Position numbers and translations under genes: made by a program. Below are positions 21,345-33,703 of a stretch of DNA of 64,000 nt, piece after piece. Source of the DNA: Kappaphycus alvarezii (taxonomy: Eukaryota > Rhodophyta > Florideophyceae > Gigartinales > Solieriaceae); contig NADL03000506.1 in assembly GCA_002205965.3 (NCBI GenBank), forward strand, positions 806,001 through 870,000, in the 5' to 3' direction. The notes under the pieces were generated by a model. The model did not search any database. It was not told the DNA's origin and saw nothing but the letters and a program-made list of their open reading frames with translations. Position 1 is the stretch's first letter. Every line of letters starts with the position of its first letter.

Positions 21345-23450
21345 TATACACCGCAATATTCAGTAAAGTATAGAAGTGTACAGTATGATGTACGTAATAC
21401 GGTATTGTACTGTGCAATACTTGCGCATATGCATGCACTACGGACAATATTATTAAACTATTGTACTCAATATTATAAAATCGAAATGACATAGGAGTAA
21501 ATATGCTGTGCAGTATAGTTCTGTACAGTACACAACATAATCTTTAAACTAATGTAAAATACAATATTTCCCATGGACAAAAAAAATCTACTAACGAAGT
21601 GTATTACAAAAAAAATTAGCTGGACATAAGCAGTAATGATTTCACAGCTACAAAGCAGCTGAACACCACAAATAACTCGGAGAACAGCCCCTTCAAAAAA
21701 ATTATGGCCAAGAGCTTGAATTGTTAAACTAAACATTCAAGCCCCACTTTCAACCGCATCAACCAAGAAGCTATAGAAGATATACCAGAAACCAAGGACG
21801 CAAATTTTGGCGTTAAAAAAGTTCATGTGACGGTAAAATAATCGCAAAGTGATGGTAAATCGAAGCAGAAAATTGGCTGTAAATAGGAACAACCTATTCG
21901 GCTCTAAAAAAATTGGTCGCATGGTAGAAAAGAACGAATGTTATACAAATACGAAAATATTTTAACTTCTTATTCCTCGATAAACTCCGCTCCCAACTCA
22001 TCTGCAACATGTCCCAGCTCACAAAGTACTCTTGTTCTGTATAGAGACTAAGAACAATCTTGGAAAAAGGCAAAAATTACAGGGGCCGAAGTGACTGCCA
22101 TCGTCAAAAAAAAATAATTTTCTTTTTCATGACATTGGCAGTGACACCCTCAGAATTGGCTGTAAATAGCCAGAGAACTCTACAGGATTTGGAAAAAGTA
22201 CGTTTTCTTTTATTTTCTCTCATTACGTCTTACTGCAATTAACTAAATTTTACATATCAACATTTTCAAATTATTTTAGCACCGCTTGGCATGTAGAAAA
22301 AGGGGGGAGAGTATTTTTTAGGTAACTTAGACGATGGGGAGGAAAAAGTTAGTTCAATGAAAGATGGTGTTCTTAGTGGGGATCTGGACTTTTGCCCCAT
22401 TCATGAGTGTTTTATTTAGTATGTGGAAGAGATGGGGATGAAAAGGATGTCGGCGTCAGCTGTGCTGCCAACTTGTGCATCTTCGGGACACAAAAAGTTT
22501 CGCGTTAATGATGCCGGAAATGTGCTGGAAATAAAAGTTATATGGCCCGCTGAGGTATTGAGCCTGAAGCTCCTTCTGAAGGCCTGGGACAGGGTAGGAG
22601 ACACCGCGGGGCCCCTTGTCACTCATGCAGAGTTCTAGGGGTTCTATATAATATTTAGAGATCACTGTGGACTGTTATATGAAAACTATATGTCTACAGG
22701 TAGGATTAAGTTACCGTTTAGATGTTCACTGCAATGTCGTTTTCAAAAAGCAATATTGTTTTTTTAATGAAATGATTGCCCAAATTTCGGTTTTGATATT
22801 TCTAATTATTCGATCCAGAGCACCCTTTAACAGTTCTGATTCCAAAAAATATATGATACCCGCCGCTTAAGTTTTCAATTTCGCTGCAATGCGCTTTTGG
22901 TTCTGAACCCGCCCCAGGTAATACTTCAAACTATTTCAAATCGATTTACAAAGCAGACCTGTCTTGTTAGTTCAAATTATTAAAAGTCAGTGACCCGGAA
23001 CTAATGAAGGCAACAAATTCACAATTACTCTCAATAGTTTCGGACCATTAAATTCGAATAATATATTTAATACACTAATTCCTACTGGAACAGTAGTAGT
23101 AATGGTTTGCACTGATCTCAATGAAAGCTCCTCACAAATAAATATACTTGAGTAGCTTAATATTTTCATTACTACAGAATCAGTTTTATCATGTTGTTGA
23201 TGACCGATCTGCACCAATATCTTTACTTTTGAATATTCACTGTCAACGATACCACGGGGAGTCCACTTCTGTACACAGCTCGGCTGCGCGTCGTCAGCCC
23301 TGGTTCGGAGGCTATCCATCCTCCCTGCGTTGAATGTAGTACTATCTGCCCTTTAGTAAACTCATTTCATGGCTAACCACCTTATTTTTAACATTGACTG
23401 TGCAAGAGAAGTCGCAGAGGTGGTAGACAGCAACATGGCGCACTCCATCT
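21345..23450. other. AT-rich region, no gene recognised
   Basis: Many short ORFs of AT-rich composition on both strands, none recognisable. TACAGTA/GTACTGT palindromes cluster at 21335-21545. AATTGGCTGTAAATAG occurs twice (21870 and 22155). The right part (22980-23330) leads to the tnp2-like remnant and may contain its 3' end. Confidence 0.35.
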
Positions 23451-23457
23451 CCCAAGG

Positions 23458-26400
23458 TCACAGCTGAATACGACCCTTCGAAATCTCGTTCGCGATTCTC
23501 ATCTTATTTCCACATTGTTCACAACCTAACCTTATTGCCCATGGGTTCTCGTCGCCGCGTTTGACAATACCTATAAATTCGAACAAGTTCTTTTCCATGT
23601 CCCAAGTTGAGTGCGTACCAAATTCCAATCCATCGTCAAGTGATAGTTGCAGCGATTCATTTACTTTGGCCGTGTAGGCCTGCACCACACAAACGCAAGA
23701 TATTCGGTCATTCTTGTATGCCTTTGCGCCTTTCAATCCCTTCGCAACTCGAACTCGCCTTGCGCTTCTGTATAACATGATTCATTAGCCGTTGCGAATG
23801 ACTCCACCACTATCGAGAGCTTACTTTCCAGTAGCGCTTCTACCCATCCCAAAATATCTCGCATCGACAAATAGAGGCCGAAGTACACGTTCACTAACAT
23901 TTCAGACCGATACTTGACCAACAGCACCCATTGCCATTCAAATTGACCACCATACCGCACGGGGCCTGATTTGGTCTCACATTGAAATTTTTTCACCAGT
24001 ACTGGCACGAATAAATCAGAGGGCGACCGCTAAAAATCAATAATGAATGCCTGATGCATGACATTTTTTTATCTAAATCGTTCGACAGAGGCCCGAACAA
24101 TAATCGACGCAACGCAGCACAAACTTGGGAGTCCTCCCCTTTTCTGCGTAGCCTCTGCGCGTTAAGCGATGCAATTTTTCCTTGCCAGTCTCTCACCAGG
24201 CATTATTCCACTGCCGACAAATGAGCGCAAAGATTATTGCTCCTCACACAACAATTCTTCAACGGGTGGTGCATCGCCTCAAATACCAACTCCGTAATGT
24301 GAAGAGAATTTCCGTAGCATGGAAGCGTGTGGTAATAGAAGTCTAAGAGACGATGGAGATTAGGGACATCTATGTTAGCCGCCATTGCAACTTGTATCCC
24401 CTTCGAGTGTAGGTACGCCTTAAACGCGTCGATGTCTCTCACATACTGAGTGGACATTCGTTGGAGATCTTTGATGTAAGTACTTTGGTCATAATCGACG
24501 AAGTAATCCACGGCAGATTGGCCGTCTACATGTATAACTTGCTACCAAAACTGTCAGTGCAACGAGCCGATGTAATGATTTGAGCATCGCAAAAGCCTTC
24601 CAAAATGCATCTGTCACACTCTCTTCTTTTATATCAACACCATATTGAAAGACAACGGTATGAATAAGCAACACACAGTACGTACCAGAAAGCATCACGC
24701 TGTTTAGCGACTTCGAACCCAAGATATACACCCCCGATTGCGGAATGGTTCCATTGTCACGCGGGCACGCATATATCAGAACGTCAGTGCGGGCCCGCAT
24801 GGAGTTCTTTGGCATCAACTGTAAACAGACATCGATGAAATTCTTAGCCAAACCAGTCAGTGGATGGTCAGATGCCACATTATTTGACCGTTATGGATCG
24901 AAAAGACCACTTACGGCAGGATCTCCACGATCATTGAGGGGAATAACATCCCTTGCAATACTCAACGGCTGGCTCAGCGCAAGTAACGGTTTGGGATGAA
25001 TGCTTATTTCGGCAGAGGCACTTATACCAAGATGCCTGGCATCTTCCACTGATATTCTGCTCTTCCGAATCGTCTGGTGGCCCTCAAACTATCTCAATTG
25101 ATCGGAGTCCTCCGAATGTATCTTCTGGCTGTATCCATATCGCGTAAACTTTTCATGGTTACTCTTCTAAAGGAGCGAAATGTGCACAGCGCTGTCGCTT
25201 TGTGACCCAGGCAGTCAATTACGTGTGTTGCAGCCGGGTGATCGGTGGTAAAACCCACGACGTCAAGGAATATTTTAACCATATTCCCCTCTGGATCGAT
25301 TCCATCAACTCCGAGGACAGCGGCACTAACTATGTCTTCAATCGGGTTACTGAGCACAAGAATTGTACTGAAGCCTGGAAGGATCAACCATATTAAACGT
25401 ACGGAAACCCTCAACGCACAAAACGAAGGAGTTGGAGCGAGTGGCATGAGGTGGAAACCACCAGCGGAACCTTGGGGCGACAGCGAGGAAAAAGGCTTGA
25501 AAAGGTCACAATATGGGATCACCCAGTACATAAGATAAGTCTTTCCCTTTCGCAGGACAACCGATGATGCGGAGCAGATTCGCTCCTTCCATACATCATT
25601 AATGATCGCCATACGGTCGTTACTGTCAAGGAAAGTGCCACCATACAACGACTACTTCCTGAGAATACGGATCACAACTCGAGGCTGGGCACTCCGCCCG
25701 TTCCGAGCGGACATCCCTTCGCTACAAGATGAAGACACATCTGTCCACATCAAAAGCTCAGAACTCTCCCCCCTTACATGCTTCCAGAATCGCGAAACCA
25801 GTGTGCAAATAAACCAGCGCCCAGTAACCATTGCTTCACGATAATCCAGTTCATTGATATCCGCAACTGGGGGTGATAACAGAGCACAAATATCTCCTGG
25901 TAAAAACTTCGCTGCGACAGATTTTTCTTCTCTGTGAATACAACTCTACCGGCATCGTACTCACCGTACTCAGGCCGCAGTTTTGTGGCACTCATCAGGC
26001 TTCTAACAACTTCACGCTCAACGCTAGATGCCAATTCAAGAGCAATCTTCCCGCTCTCTGCAGTGTACTCAGCCGATCCCACTCACCGAACTGCTCTTAC
26101 TTCACCTTCCACTATGTATTAATACCTTTCCTGTGTGAGGGATCCCCTCCTCCAAACCTATACTTCAAGGTACCAACTGTTACATGCTGCATCTTGGGGG
26201 GGAAATCACTCAGGCTCATTTTAATGACAGAACCCTTACCCGCCTTAGCGGTGTCACATCCATCACGGACAAAGATGAAGGTTGTCACACGAAGTAGTAC
26301 TGCTCTATCTTTTACAGTTAGCGTCGTTTTTATTGACCCTGGGGTTTGCGCCCCTGCACGGATGAAGTTTTAGATCAATGGCGTCACCACATCAACTTTT

Positions 26401-27377
26401 GCCCACTCGCTTGGCGAAGCCATTCTAACATTTGCAGCCTCACAGTTCATCCGACATTGCTGACCATTTCGGTAGCTGACTACCACGGAGCTCTCCGCCC
26501 CAAACAAGTCTAAGATCTTCGTCTAAGGAAGAAGGTGTCTCGAATCCACGGTATACTCGCGCAGATAACTCGCCGGGTAACAGTTTTCAAAGAGATTTTT
26601 AACAATATTTCGCCTGGCCTTTGAATATGAAGGAAATTTTACGCCGTCGGTGCCCAGGAACATCTTAAGAAGACGACGAACTACTTTGTACTGTGATAAT
26701 TTAAACCGCACACTTCCACAAACGACCAAAAGTCCAACAATATTCTCCCACTTTGTCATCAGCGTCATCTCCTTCCGGAGTTGTGTAATCAATGTTCGGT
26801 CATGGCCGACTGCCGCCGCTGTGCTGTGACCGGTAGCGACTGTCCCATCTTATTTTTTATTACCCTAAACACTAACGTCACCGTATTCAAACTCTTCCAA
26901 TACTTAGCCATCTGGGTCAGGTTGAAGGAATTCCAAAACTTCATTCAAAACTACAAGCCTAAAGTTCATTTCACTAACGTCTTCTTCCTCTTCATTAAAT
27001 TCGCCGTAGAAATTTGAATCTTGGGAAGATTTTTCTTCCTCTTCGAGATCGCTAGTTGATTCTAGTGTTTCGCAAGGCCGAATTAAGCAGTCCGCATCAT
27101 AAAATGCATTTTCACTTCTTACGACACCGGTTCTCATTTCACTAGGGGAAGGGGGGATGTGCTGTTGATTTAAGGGTACTTTAAAATCTGCTTAGGAGCC
27201 CCATCTGGCATGATCGATTCGCGCGGATTCGATTCTTGGCCAAGACTCTTCCGGCACAGGTGAAGTCTGTGGCGCGAATCCATTAGAATGAAAATCGTCG
27301 AATAAAGTGCTAAGATCCTGAGCTTCGTGAATGAACTGCCGCCAATCCAGTGTTCGTCGCGTTCTACTTCTCTTCAA
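23458..27377 (-). pseudogene. Decayed tnp2/CACTA (En/Spm)-like transposase
   Basis: A chain of minus-strand frames forms one decayed protein, N-terminus at 27377. The order is: a basic start (MKRSRTRRTLDWRQF), an acidic region (27137-26904, LEEEEKSSQDSN and NEEEEDVSE), an N-terminal part (26792-26523), then 26082-25774, then the most telling part, 25648-25094. That part has GSAGGFHLMPLAP, ILPGFS, EGNMVKIFLDVVGF, PAATHVIDCLGHKATALC and TFRSF. This matches the layout of tnp2/Plavaka transposases: YxxxLNLP, IPGP, LxxDLPAxxxxxGFxxH, then CxxC (second Cys here Arg). More frames continue to 23458 (for example LFGPLSNDLDKKMSC at 24100). There are more than ten stops or shifts. No terminal repeats were found. 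Another DDE superfamily remains possible. Confidence 0.55.
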
Positions 27378-28980
27378 AATCGCGTCTGGAAAGGAATAAC
27401 ATACGCGAGGGGGTTCAAATGATTAGGGATAGAGAGGGACAGAGGATAGAGCAGGAGGGAGAGTTGGAGGAGTAGGATTCACTTTGAGGGCGGGTCGATG
27501 CATGTTGATAGCCTTTGGAAGCTTCAAAGCGACGATCGTCCGATGCATTGTGCATGCACACTTTATAATTTCAAATTTTAGTTGCGGGGTTTGCCACGTC
27601 TTTTTCGGGAATGTTGTTTTTAATAAAGGTATGAAACGAACTGCAGTGTGCCGAGCTCATCAGAGCTCTGTTCTTATGTATGCCTTTTTTTCCCTAGCTC
27701 TAACAAAGAACGAGAAAAATGATTATTTGCGTATCAATTACTCGGAAGTGGCGGCGGAACGATGCCTCTGTGCCACTTTCAAAATGTTGTTTAATTTAGA
27801 TAAGATCCGCCGAAATCTACAGCGACGATCTCCAAACTTGGACGAGAGATAACGTTTAACCGCCGATCTCTTGTACAACAGAAAGAATTCGTGAAAATAT
27901 TTGCATATTCATTGCGAAAGGGCACATTACGTGTACAATGTATGATATTGTATTGTCACTCCCTTGCAAACCTGATCTGCTGAACATGTATTCTAATACA
28001 CCCATGACCACAAGTGTGCAAAATCAGGCAGACGCATGTTTAGGAAAAGGTAGACTGGATATGAATGGCTGCATGAAGCGACTTTTGGCGGCACTGAGGG
28101 ACTATTACCGTTTGTCCCGACGCTCACTGGTGCCGGGATTGGTGGGACCTGCAGCTCCAGTTGGGGTAAAACGATATTACAGGAAACTGTATATGCAGAC
28201 GCCGTACTTTTCCAGCAATATATTGTTTCGATCCAAGGCTAGATTCGCATGGGTGAGCCGAGCTTCGCTGCAGTGTAGACCAGGGTATCGTCGAGGGAGC
28301 AACTTGGGATTTCTACGACGCCGACTCGACGATATCGCCGGCCTTGTCGTAATAAATGCCGAAGTTGTGTGTTGTTAAGCGCACACGAGCAGATCTGGGT
28401 ATAACTGTGGTTGGAACTTTGGTTGACGTCGGCTAGGTTAAGCCTGCCACTCCATACCAGGGTTTATATAGAACAGAAGGTAGCTACAAACTAAAGGAAA
28501 ATGCAGTCTAACAGTTGCGAATTAAAAGTTTTTCTCGTAAAACAGCCCTGACGGTATCGTAAGTAGCGCTTTCAGAATTGTAGTCGGCACAAGTGACATA
28601 CTCTGACAACATGCAAGAAGTACATTGGTCCAGGTGGCAGAGGATAGCAAGGCAACTTTTGATTGGTAAAGCAATGATATAATATCCTATTGTGCAGCTC
28701 GCCCGTAACTATTCCAAGTGTACCAATGGGGTCAAAGGCTTTGTTCAGAACTGTAAGAAAAATGCAATGGCAGCCAAGTACCTAGTAGCCCTGGTTGTAA
28801 GGTTACCAGTGGTTCGAATCTACAGTACAGTAGATGTAGTGAATTCTTGTACTGGTGTAAGGTCTGTGAAGTGAAATACAACATCACTACACCCTACAGA
28901 GAAGAGTCGCCCTGATTCTTGAGGTTCTGCTTCTACTTATTCAAAAGTTCTTGTGAATTCTTAAGGTATGCTTCGGGAAG
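27378..28980. other. No recognised gene; unassigned ORFs
   Basis: Two plus ORFs occur, of 122 codons (27484-27852) and 146 codons (27938-28378). Neither has a domain I know. The second is basic and Arg/Leu-rich (RRLDDIAGLVVINAEVV). The last 600 bases (28380-28980) follow the chromovirus stop and should hold its 3' untranslated part and LTR, but no LTR partner was found. Confidence 0.35.
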
Positions 28981-28983
28981 CCT

Positions 28984-30717
28984 CTAGTTCTCATGATCCC
29001 CGTACCACTTCCATTTGACAAGGAATTTATTTTTTCCACGTTCTTTCTTATGAGCGATTATAGATTCAACTTCGTATTCCTCATGTCCATCTTGAAATTG
29101 GAGAGGTAGCGGACGTGGAATTTGTCGGTTGAATTCATCTTCAAAAAACGGTTTCAAGAGCCTAGTGTGGAACGCATTATGTATTCCTCTGTCAATCATC
29201 GGTTGAGATAAATGCAGACGGTACGTCACACCGTTAATATCTTCTGTGATTTCAAAGGGACCACAATACTTTGGGTTCAGTTTGCATGATCCAGCCGCAT
29301 CTTCAAGTGATAATTTCTTTGTTGATAGCCAAACCTTATAACCAATATTGAACGTAGACGGCCTTCTTTTCTTGTTTACATATTTAGCGGTGGACTCATT
29401 CGATTTTCGGATCTGATTCTGGGCTTTCCTTGATGCTTCTTGCATATCTTTTAGGAAACCTGCTGCCGCTGGATTGCCTGACGCTAAAACATCTAAGGGT
29501 ACTGTTCGTGGTTGAATTCCATAATTGAGGAAAAATGGTGAGAAAGTTGTGGTTGCATTCACGGAGGAGTTGTAAGCAACTTCAAAGTCGACCAGGTAAT
29601 TATCCCAATCTGATTTGTCGAAGCAAACGAAATCACGGATCATTTCCTCTATTTTCTTGTTCATTATCTCCGATTGTCCATCAGTTTTTGGGTGGTATGC
29701 AGAGGAGGGGGATATCTTTGTTCCTAGTAGAGCAAAAAGTTTTGTCCAAAACTTGTTCATGAATATGGGATCTCGGTCACATATGATATTCTCTGGTAAT
29801 CCATGATTTCGGTAAACGTGATTCTTGAACAGCAGAGTTGTTTCAGGATCATCTATGTTTGGTTTCGATGGTATTATTCTGATCATCTTAGAATGTCCGT
29901 TAACGACTGTTAACACGCCGTTGTTTCCACTTCTCGACTTTGGGAGAGGTGTAATGAAATCCATGGTTATGAGGGTACATTTGGTCTTCGGTGGTTCTAG
30001 TGATTGTAAAAGACCTGCGGGCTTCTGATTGGGTGCTTTGGTTCTCTTGAATTGGCAGGAACGTACGTATCGGATTACATCTGATCTTAAATTTTTCCAG
30101 TAAAACTTTGGTGATATTCTGTTGATAGTTTTGCTTATTCCTAGGTGTCCCGTGTTAGGCGTGGAATGATAGTCATGCAGGAGCTTGACTCTGAAATTTC
30201 CTTCTGGTACACAGATCTTCTTGTTAATAAGTAGAAGCACCCCTCGAAGCTCAAAGGGAGCTTTAGGATCTTGATCATGGGTTCTGAGGTTTTCATCCCT
30301 ACCATATTCTTCTGCCAACCCCACTAACTCAGTGTTCGTGAATGATATAGTCGAAATGTTATTGGATTCTGAGGATGTCTTGGTAATAACTTCTTGGAGT
30401 AATGAATTGTTCCGGTGATCAGGTGATGGCACATCTTGTGGTTGCCTTGATAGTGCGTCCGCCAGTACATTTGATTTTCCTGAGATGGGGATTATCTTGA
30501 GCTCGAAATTAACTAATCTTTCTAGCCATCTCACTTGTCTCAGGGACAAGTTTTCTTGGGTTTCTAGGTATCTTAGGGGATAGTGGTCCGAGTGAATGAT
30601 GAATGAATTACCATAAAGGTAGGATCTCCACCACTTTAGGGAATCTACAATGGCCAAAAGTTCCCTTTCATGGGCCGAATAGTTTTTTTCCCGCATCATT
30701 AAGTGTACTGGACGCAA
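28984..30717 (-). pseudogene. RNase H, integrase and chromodomain (G2)
   Basis: A 577-codon open frame. It starts in RNase H (NYSAHERELLAIVDSLKWW, FIIHSDHYPLRYL). Next is the HHCC zinc region (HDYHSTPNTGHLG and CQFKRTKAPN; the second Cys appears to be Lys). The DDE core follows: TMDFITPLP, ICDRDPIF and YHPKTDGQSEIMNK. An SH3-like part follows (FNIGYKVWLSTKKL, KYCGPFEI). The end is a chromodomain (EEYEVESIIAHKKERGKNKF then LVKWKWYGDHEN). A TAG cuts the chromodomain at 28984, and matching text (RLPEAYLKNSQELLNK) continues beyond it. The chromodomain would direct integration to chromatin. Confidence 0.95.
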
Positions 30718-30899
30718 AATCGACCGGCCTTTTAGAACTTAGTCCTTCATGTTCCAATACTGCGCCAATTGTATACTGTGATGCATCTGTGGTTATGTAG
30801 ATAGGCAGTGTGGCGTCGAAATTTCTGAGAACCGGTGCGCTACAAAGTGTTTGCTTGAGTACTTTGAATGTATCATCTTGAGTGCGGCTCCATTGGAAA

Positions 30900-31780
30900 T
30901 TCACGTTTTTCGTCAATTCTGTCAGAGTTTTTGCAAGGATTGAACAGCCTTTTATGAATCTCCAGTAATAATTGAAAAAAACAAGAAAAGACTGCACTTG
31001 TTGCTTATTGTTTGGTATCGGCCATTCCATTACTGCACTTATCTTATTTGGATCAACAGAAATACCACTTTGAAAAATGATGTGTCCTAGGTACTCCACC
31101 TCAGTAACTCCAAAAACACATTTAGATAATCTGCCAAACAACTTTTCTTTCTGAGGATCTCGAGTACAGTTCGAATATGATCCAAGTGATCCTTCCATGT
31201 CTTACTGTAAATGAGAACATCATCAAGATAGAAGATCAAAAATAAGTCGAGCCGATCCTTGAAAATATCATTCATTAGGTTCATGAAAGTTGCTGGGGCA
31301 TTGGTGGGTCCAAACGGCTGAACAAGAAATTCAAAGTGCCCGTATCTTGTTATGAAGGCGGTAAATGGAATCTAATCTTCTTGGAATATGGTGATAACCA
31401 GATCTAAGATCAATTTTGCTGAAGAACTTTGCTCCTTTAAGCAGTTCGAAAATGTCGTCAATTCCTGGTAAAGGACAGAAGTTTTTTACAGTAAGCCGGT
31501 TTAAGGCTCTGTAATCCACACACATCCGTAGACCATCATCATTCTTGCTCAAGAATAGAAAGTGAGCCCCCCAGGGGCTCTTACTAGGTCTTATAAATTC
31601 AGCATCAAGTAGCTTGTGCAACTGTTTTCGGAGTTCAGACATCTCTTTGTCAGAAATTCTATAGAAACCTTTCTTCTGTGGTTCTGCTCCTTCCTTTAAT
31701 TCTATTTCAAGGTTCTGTTTCCTTCTCGGTGGAAAAGCTCTTGGGATCTTCTGTGGAAACACATCAGCAAATGTTTCCAA
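30900..31780 (-). pseudogene. reverse transcriptase (G2)
   Basis: The 149-codon frame 31780-31331 has [56 protein letters not shown] and [14 protein letters not shown]. This covers the first Asp (KIDLRSGYH) of the gypsy RT. After a shift, 31284-31087 carries the catalytic box [13 protein letters not shown] (Asp-Asp at about 31221-31230). The frame 31198-30900 continues with the thumb and connection ([30 protein letters not shown]). A stop or shift around 31330-31290 breaks the protein. The family call is certain. Confidence 0.95.
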
Positions 31781-31819
31781 AACATTCTGTACGTCTCGAG
31801 GGTATACTGGTGCTCTTGG

Positions 31820-32383
31820 TCAACTCGAATGTAAAGGTCTAAGTAACACTGCAAATAACTCTTTTTTCTCATCGAAATCACTAACTGTGGTATTGAAAGA
31901 TACAAAAGGACTCACTACGGCATCACCAGCAATAAATACGAATGAATTTCCCTTACGTTCGCATTTCACCTCCTTATTAAGGCAATTGATTTTTGGCCCA
32001 TGCGAGGCGCACCATCCTTTCCCAAGAATTGCATCATAACGCTTCAATGGGCTTACCGCAAAGTACAGAGGTTCAGCATAGGAGGTAATATGTACACTGA
32101 CAGCATTTACCAATTCTTGAAGTATCTGGTCCGCACCGTTGGCCAGTTCAGCTAGCTCTCTGGAATTTCGGGTCTTTATTTGATGTTTCTTGCAAAATTA
32201 TTCACTTGAAAAGTTGATCTCACCACCAGGGTCTATAAGGATTTTTGCTGACCCACCAGCAATTGTACCCTTGGAAATGAGAATGCCCTTGTGGTTTCTC
32301 TCGAATGCAGGGGAGAATGTTTCAATGAACGTTGACTTCGATCTGATGGTGGACACGATGGACCTTTTTGTTTGCTTCAACAA
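31820..32383 (-). pseudogene. aspartic protease (G2)
   Basis: The frame 32383-32198 includes SAKILIDPGGEINFSSE, where the active site is D-P-G instead of D-S/T-G, so it is probably inactive. After a shift, 32113-31820 (97 codons) carries the downstream protease half, with YDAILGKGWCASHGPKI-like text (family: Y D V ILG M D W L). Both parts are in gypsy order before the RT. Confidence 0.75.
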
Positions 32384-32460
32384 TATATCTCGAGTTTCGT
32401 TTCCTAATTCAAGGGTTCCTAATGGTTCTTCAATGAATGTAACTGACTGGGCACCTTCAA

Positions 32461-33406
32461 TCAGTTCCTCCGGGCTTTTGGGCAGGTCTTGGCCATGTGG
32501 CCTTTCATTCTACACCTGAGACAGAGACCTTCGCGCATACTTCTTTCACGTTCTTCTTTGTCCAGCTTCTGTAAATTAGGAGTGTTTCCTTTCACCCCCG
32601 TTATTCCTTCTATGTTCCCGGTTTCCATCGGGACTGGACTGCTGTTTCCAGCAAAAGAGCTTCCCTTTCCATTCTTTCCTCCAGAAGACTTTGGTAGGTT
32701 ACCGGGTCCAGAACGCCGATAGGCCGACTTTACTTGTTCAGCGTCCCTCATTAGGTCGGAGAAGTTGAATTATTCTTTAGTACACAACGCCTTCCAGTTA
32801 TGGGCTTTAAACAGCGAGAGTAGCGATCTATCTGGTCTTTAAGTATAACTCCAATATCGGGATGTCCAGTATAATTTTTTTGAAGTCTTCGTTGAAAGTA
32901 GGAACATCTTTGACTTGTTTCCAGCGGGCGAGCTTGCCTCCAGCGATCTTCTGTTTGTTCAATGTTTCAAGACGCTGGATCAAAGCACCCTTCAGGGTCT
33001 TCCAGGAATTTATTCCTTTCCCTTATTCTGTCTTGGAGTGGACCATCCACCATTCCCGGGCATTGCCAGACAAGTAGCTGAGTGCTATTTGTAGGGGTCC
33101 ATTTCCATCATTTGGTTCGAAGTAGTTGTCCATCTGAACACAACAGCTGCCAATTGATCCTTTCTCAGTGAATATAGTTGGCTTGTTTTTCTTTGGACAA
33201 GCATGACTATCCATAGGTGCATTACTTGACGAATTGGCCTGGATTCGGGCGTTTACCAGGTCAGATTCTAAGGAGGATAGCTTTTGCGCTGCAATAGAAA
33301 GCTTTGATCTTCGTGCGGCAATCTGGTTATTGGCATGCTCAAAATTCTGCTGCATCTGAAGCACCGTTTCCATAAGGGACTCTAGGGTGACTTGTGGCTG
33401 ATCCAT
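32461..33406 (-). pseudogene. gag (G2)
   Basis: The gag start MDQPQVTLESLMETVLQ is followed by a coiled-coil-like Gln/Ala-rich stretch and YLSGNAREWWMVHSKTE (33023-33080), the typical capsid motif LxGxAxxWW. After frame changes and two stops the region 32751-32461 encodes LPKSSGGKNGKGSSF and the knuckle CLRCRMKGHMAKTC (CX2CX4HX4C). The protein would form the particle and bind RNA. Two or more stops and shifts (near 32830-33050) break it. Confidence 0.85.
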
Positions 33407-33703
33407 AGCGATTAGGTTCACAAAGGCAGTAAGGGTCGTTCCAACAAAAAAAATTATTGTATGGAGCATAAAATATCATGAATGCTGCCTGACCTGGCAT
33501 CTGATGATTGGTCATATGTAGTTTGGGGGTAAAGCATGTTGTGGGTCTTCCACGAACTTCTGTGACAGTTCCATTGCAAACGTTTTTTGTATAGAAGCGG
33601 CAGATTTGTCTTCACATCTCCACATTCCCACAACATATCCTAACCTCCTTACCGCCAACTCCACCATTCTTGGTAGCAATCGGCCGTCCTATCCTCCATA
33701 ACC

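Larger units (their letters stand above)
28984..33406 (-). mobile_element. Ty3/gypsy chromovirus (element G2), interrupted by a Harbinger insertion in its leader
   Basis: Gag with zinc knuckle, protease, RT, RNase H, integrase and C-terminal chromodomain follow each other on the minus strand, the typical chromovirus order. The gag ATG is at 33406, 26 bp inside the boundary of the Harbinger element at 33433. That transposon has therefore separated gag from its leader and 5' LTR. The integrase end is a 577-codon open frame, the best-preserved piece. LTRs were not recognised on either side. Confidence 0.95.

Noticed and set aside
28800-28850. GTGGTTCGAATC as a tRNA T-arm
   Set aside because: No stem partner and no A box upstream. 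It lies in the 3' flank of the chromovirus.
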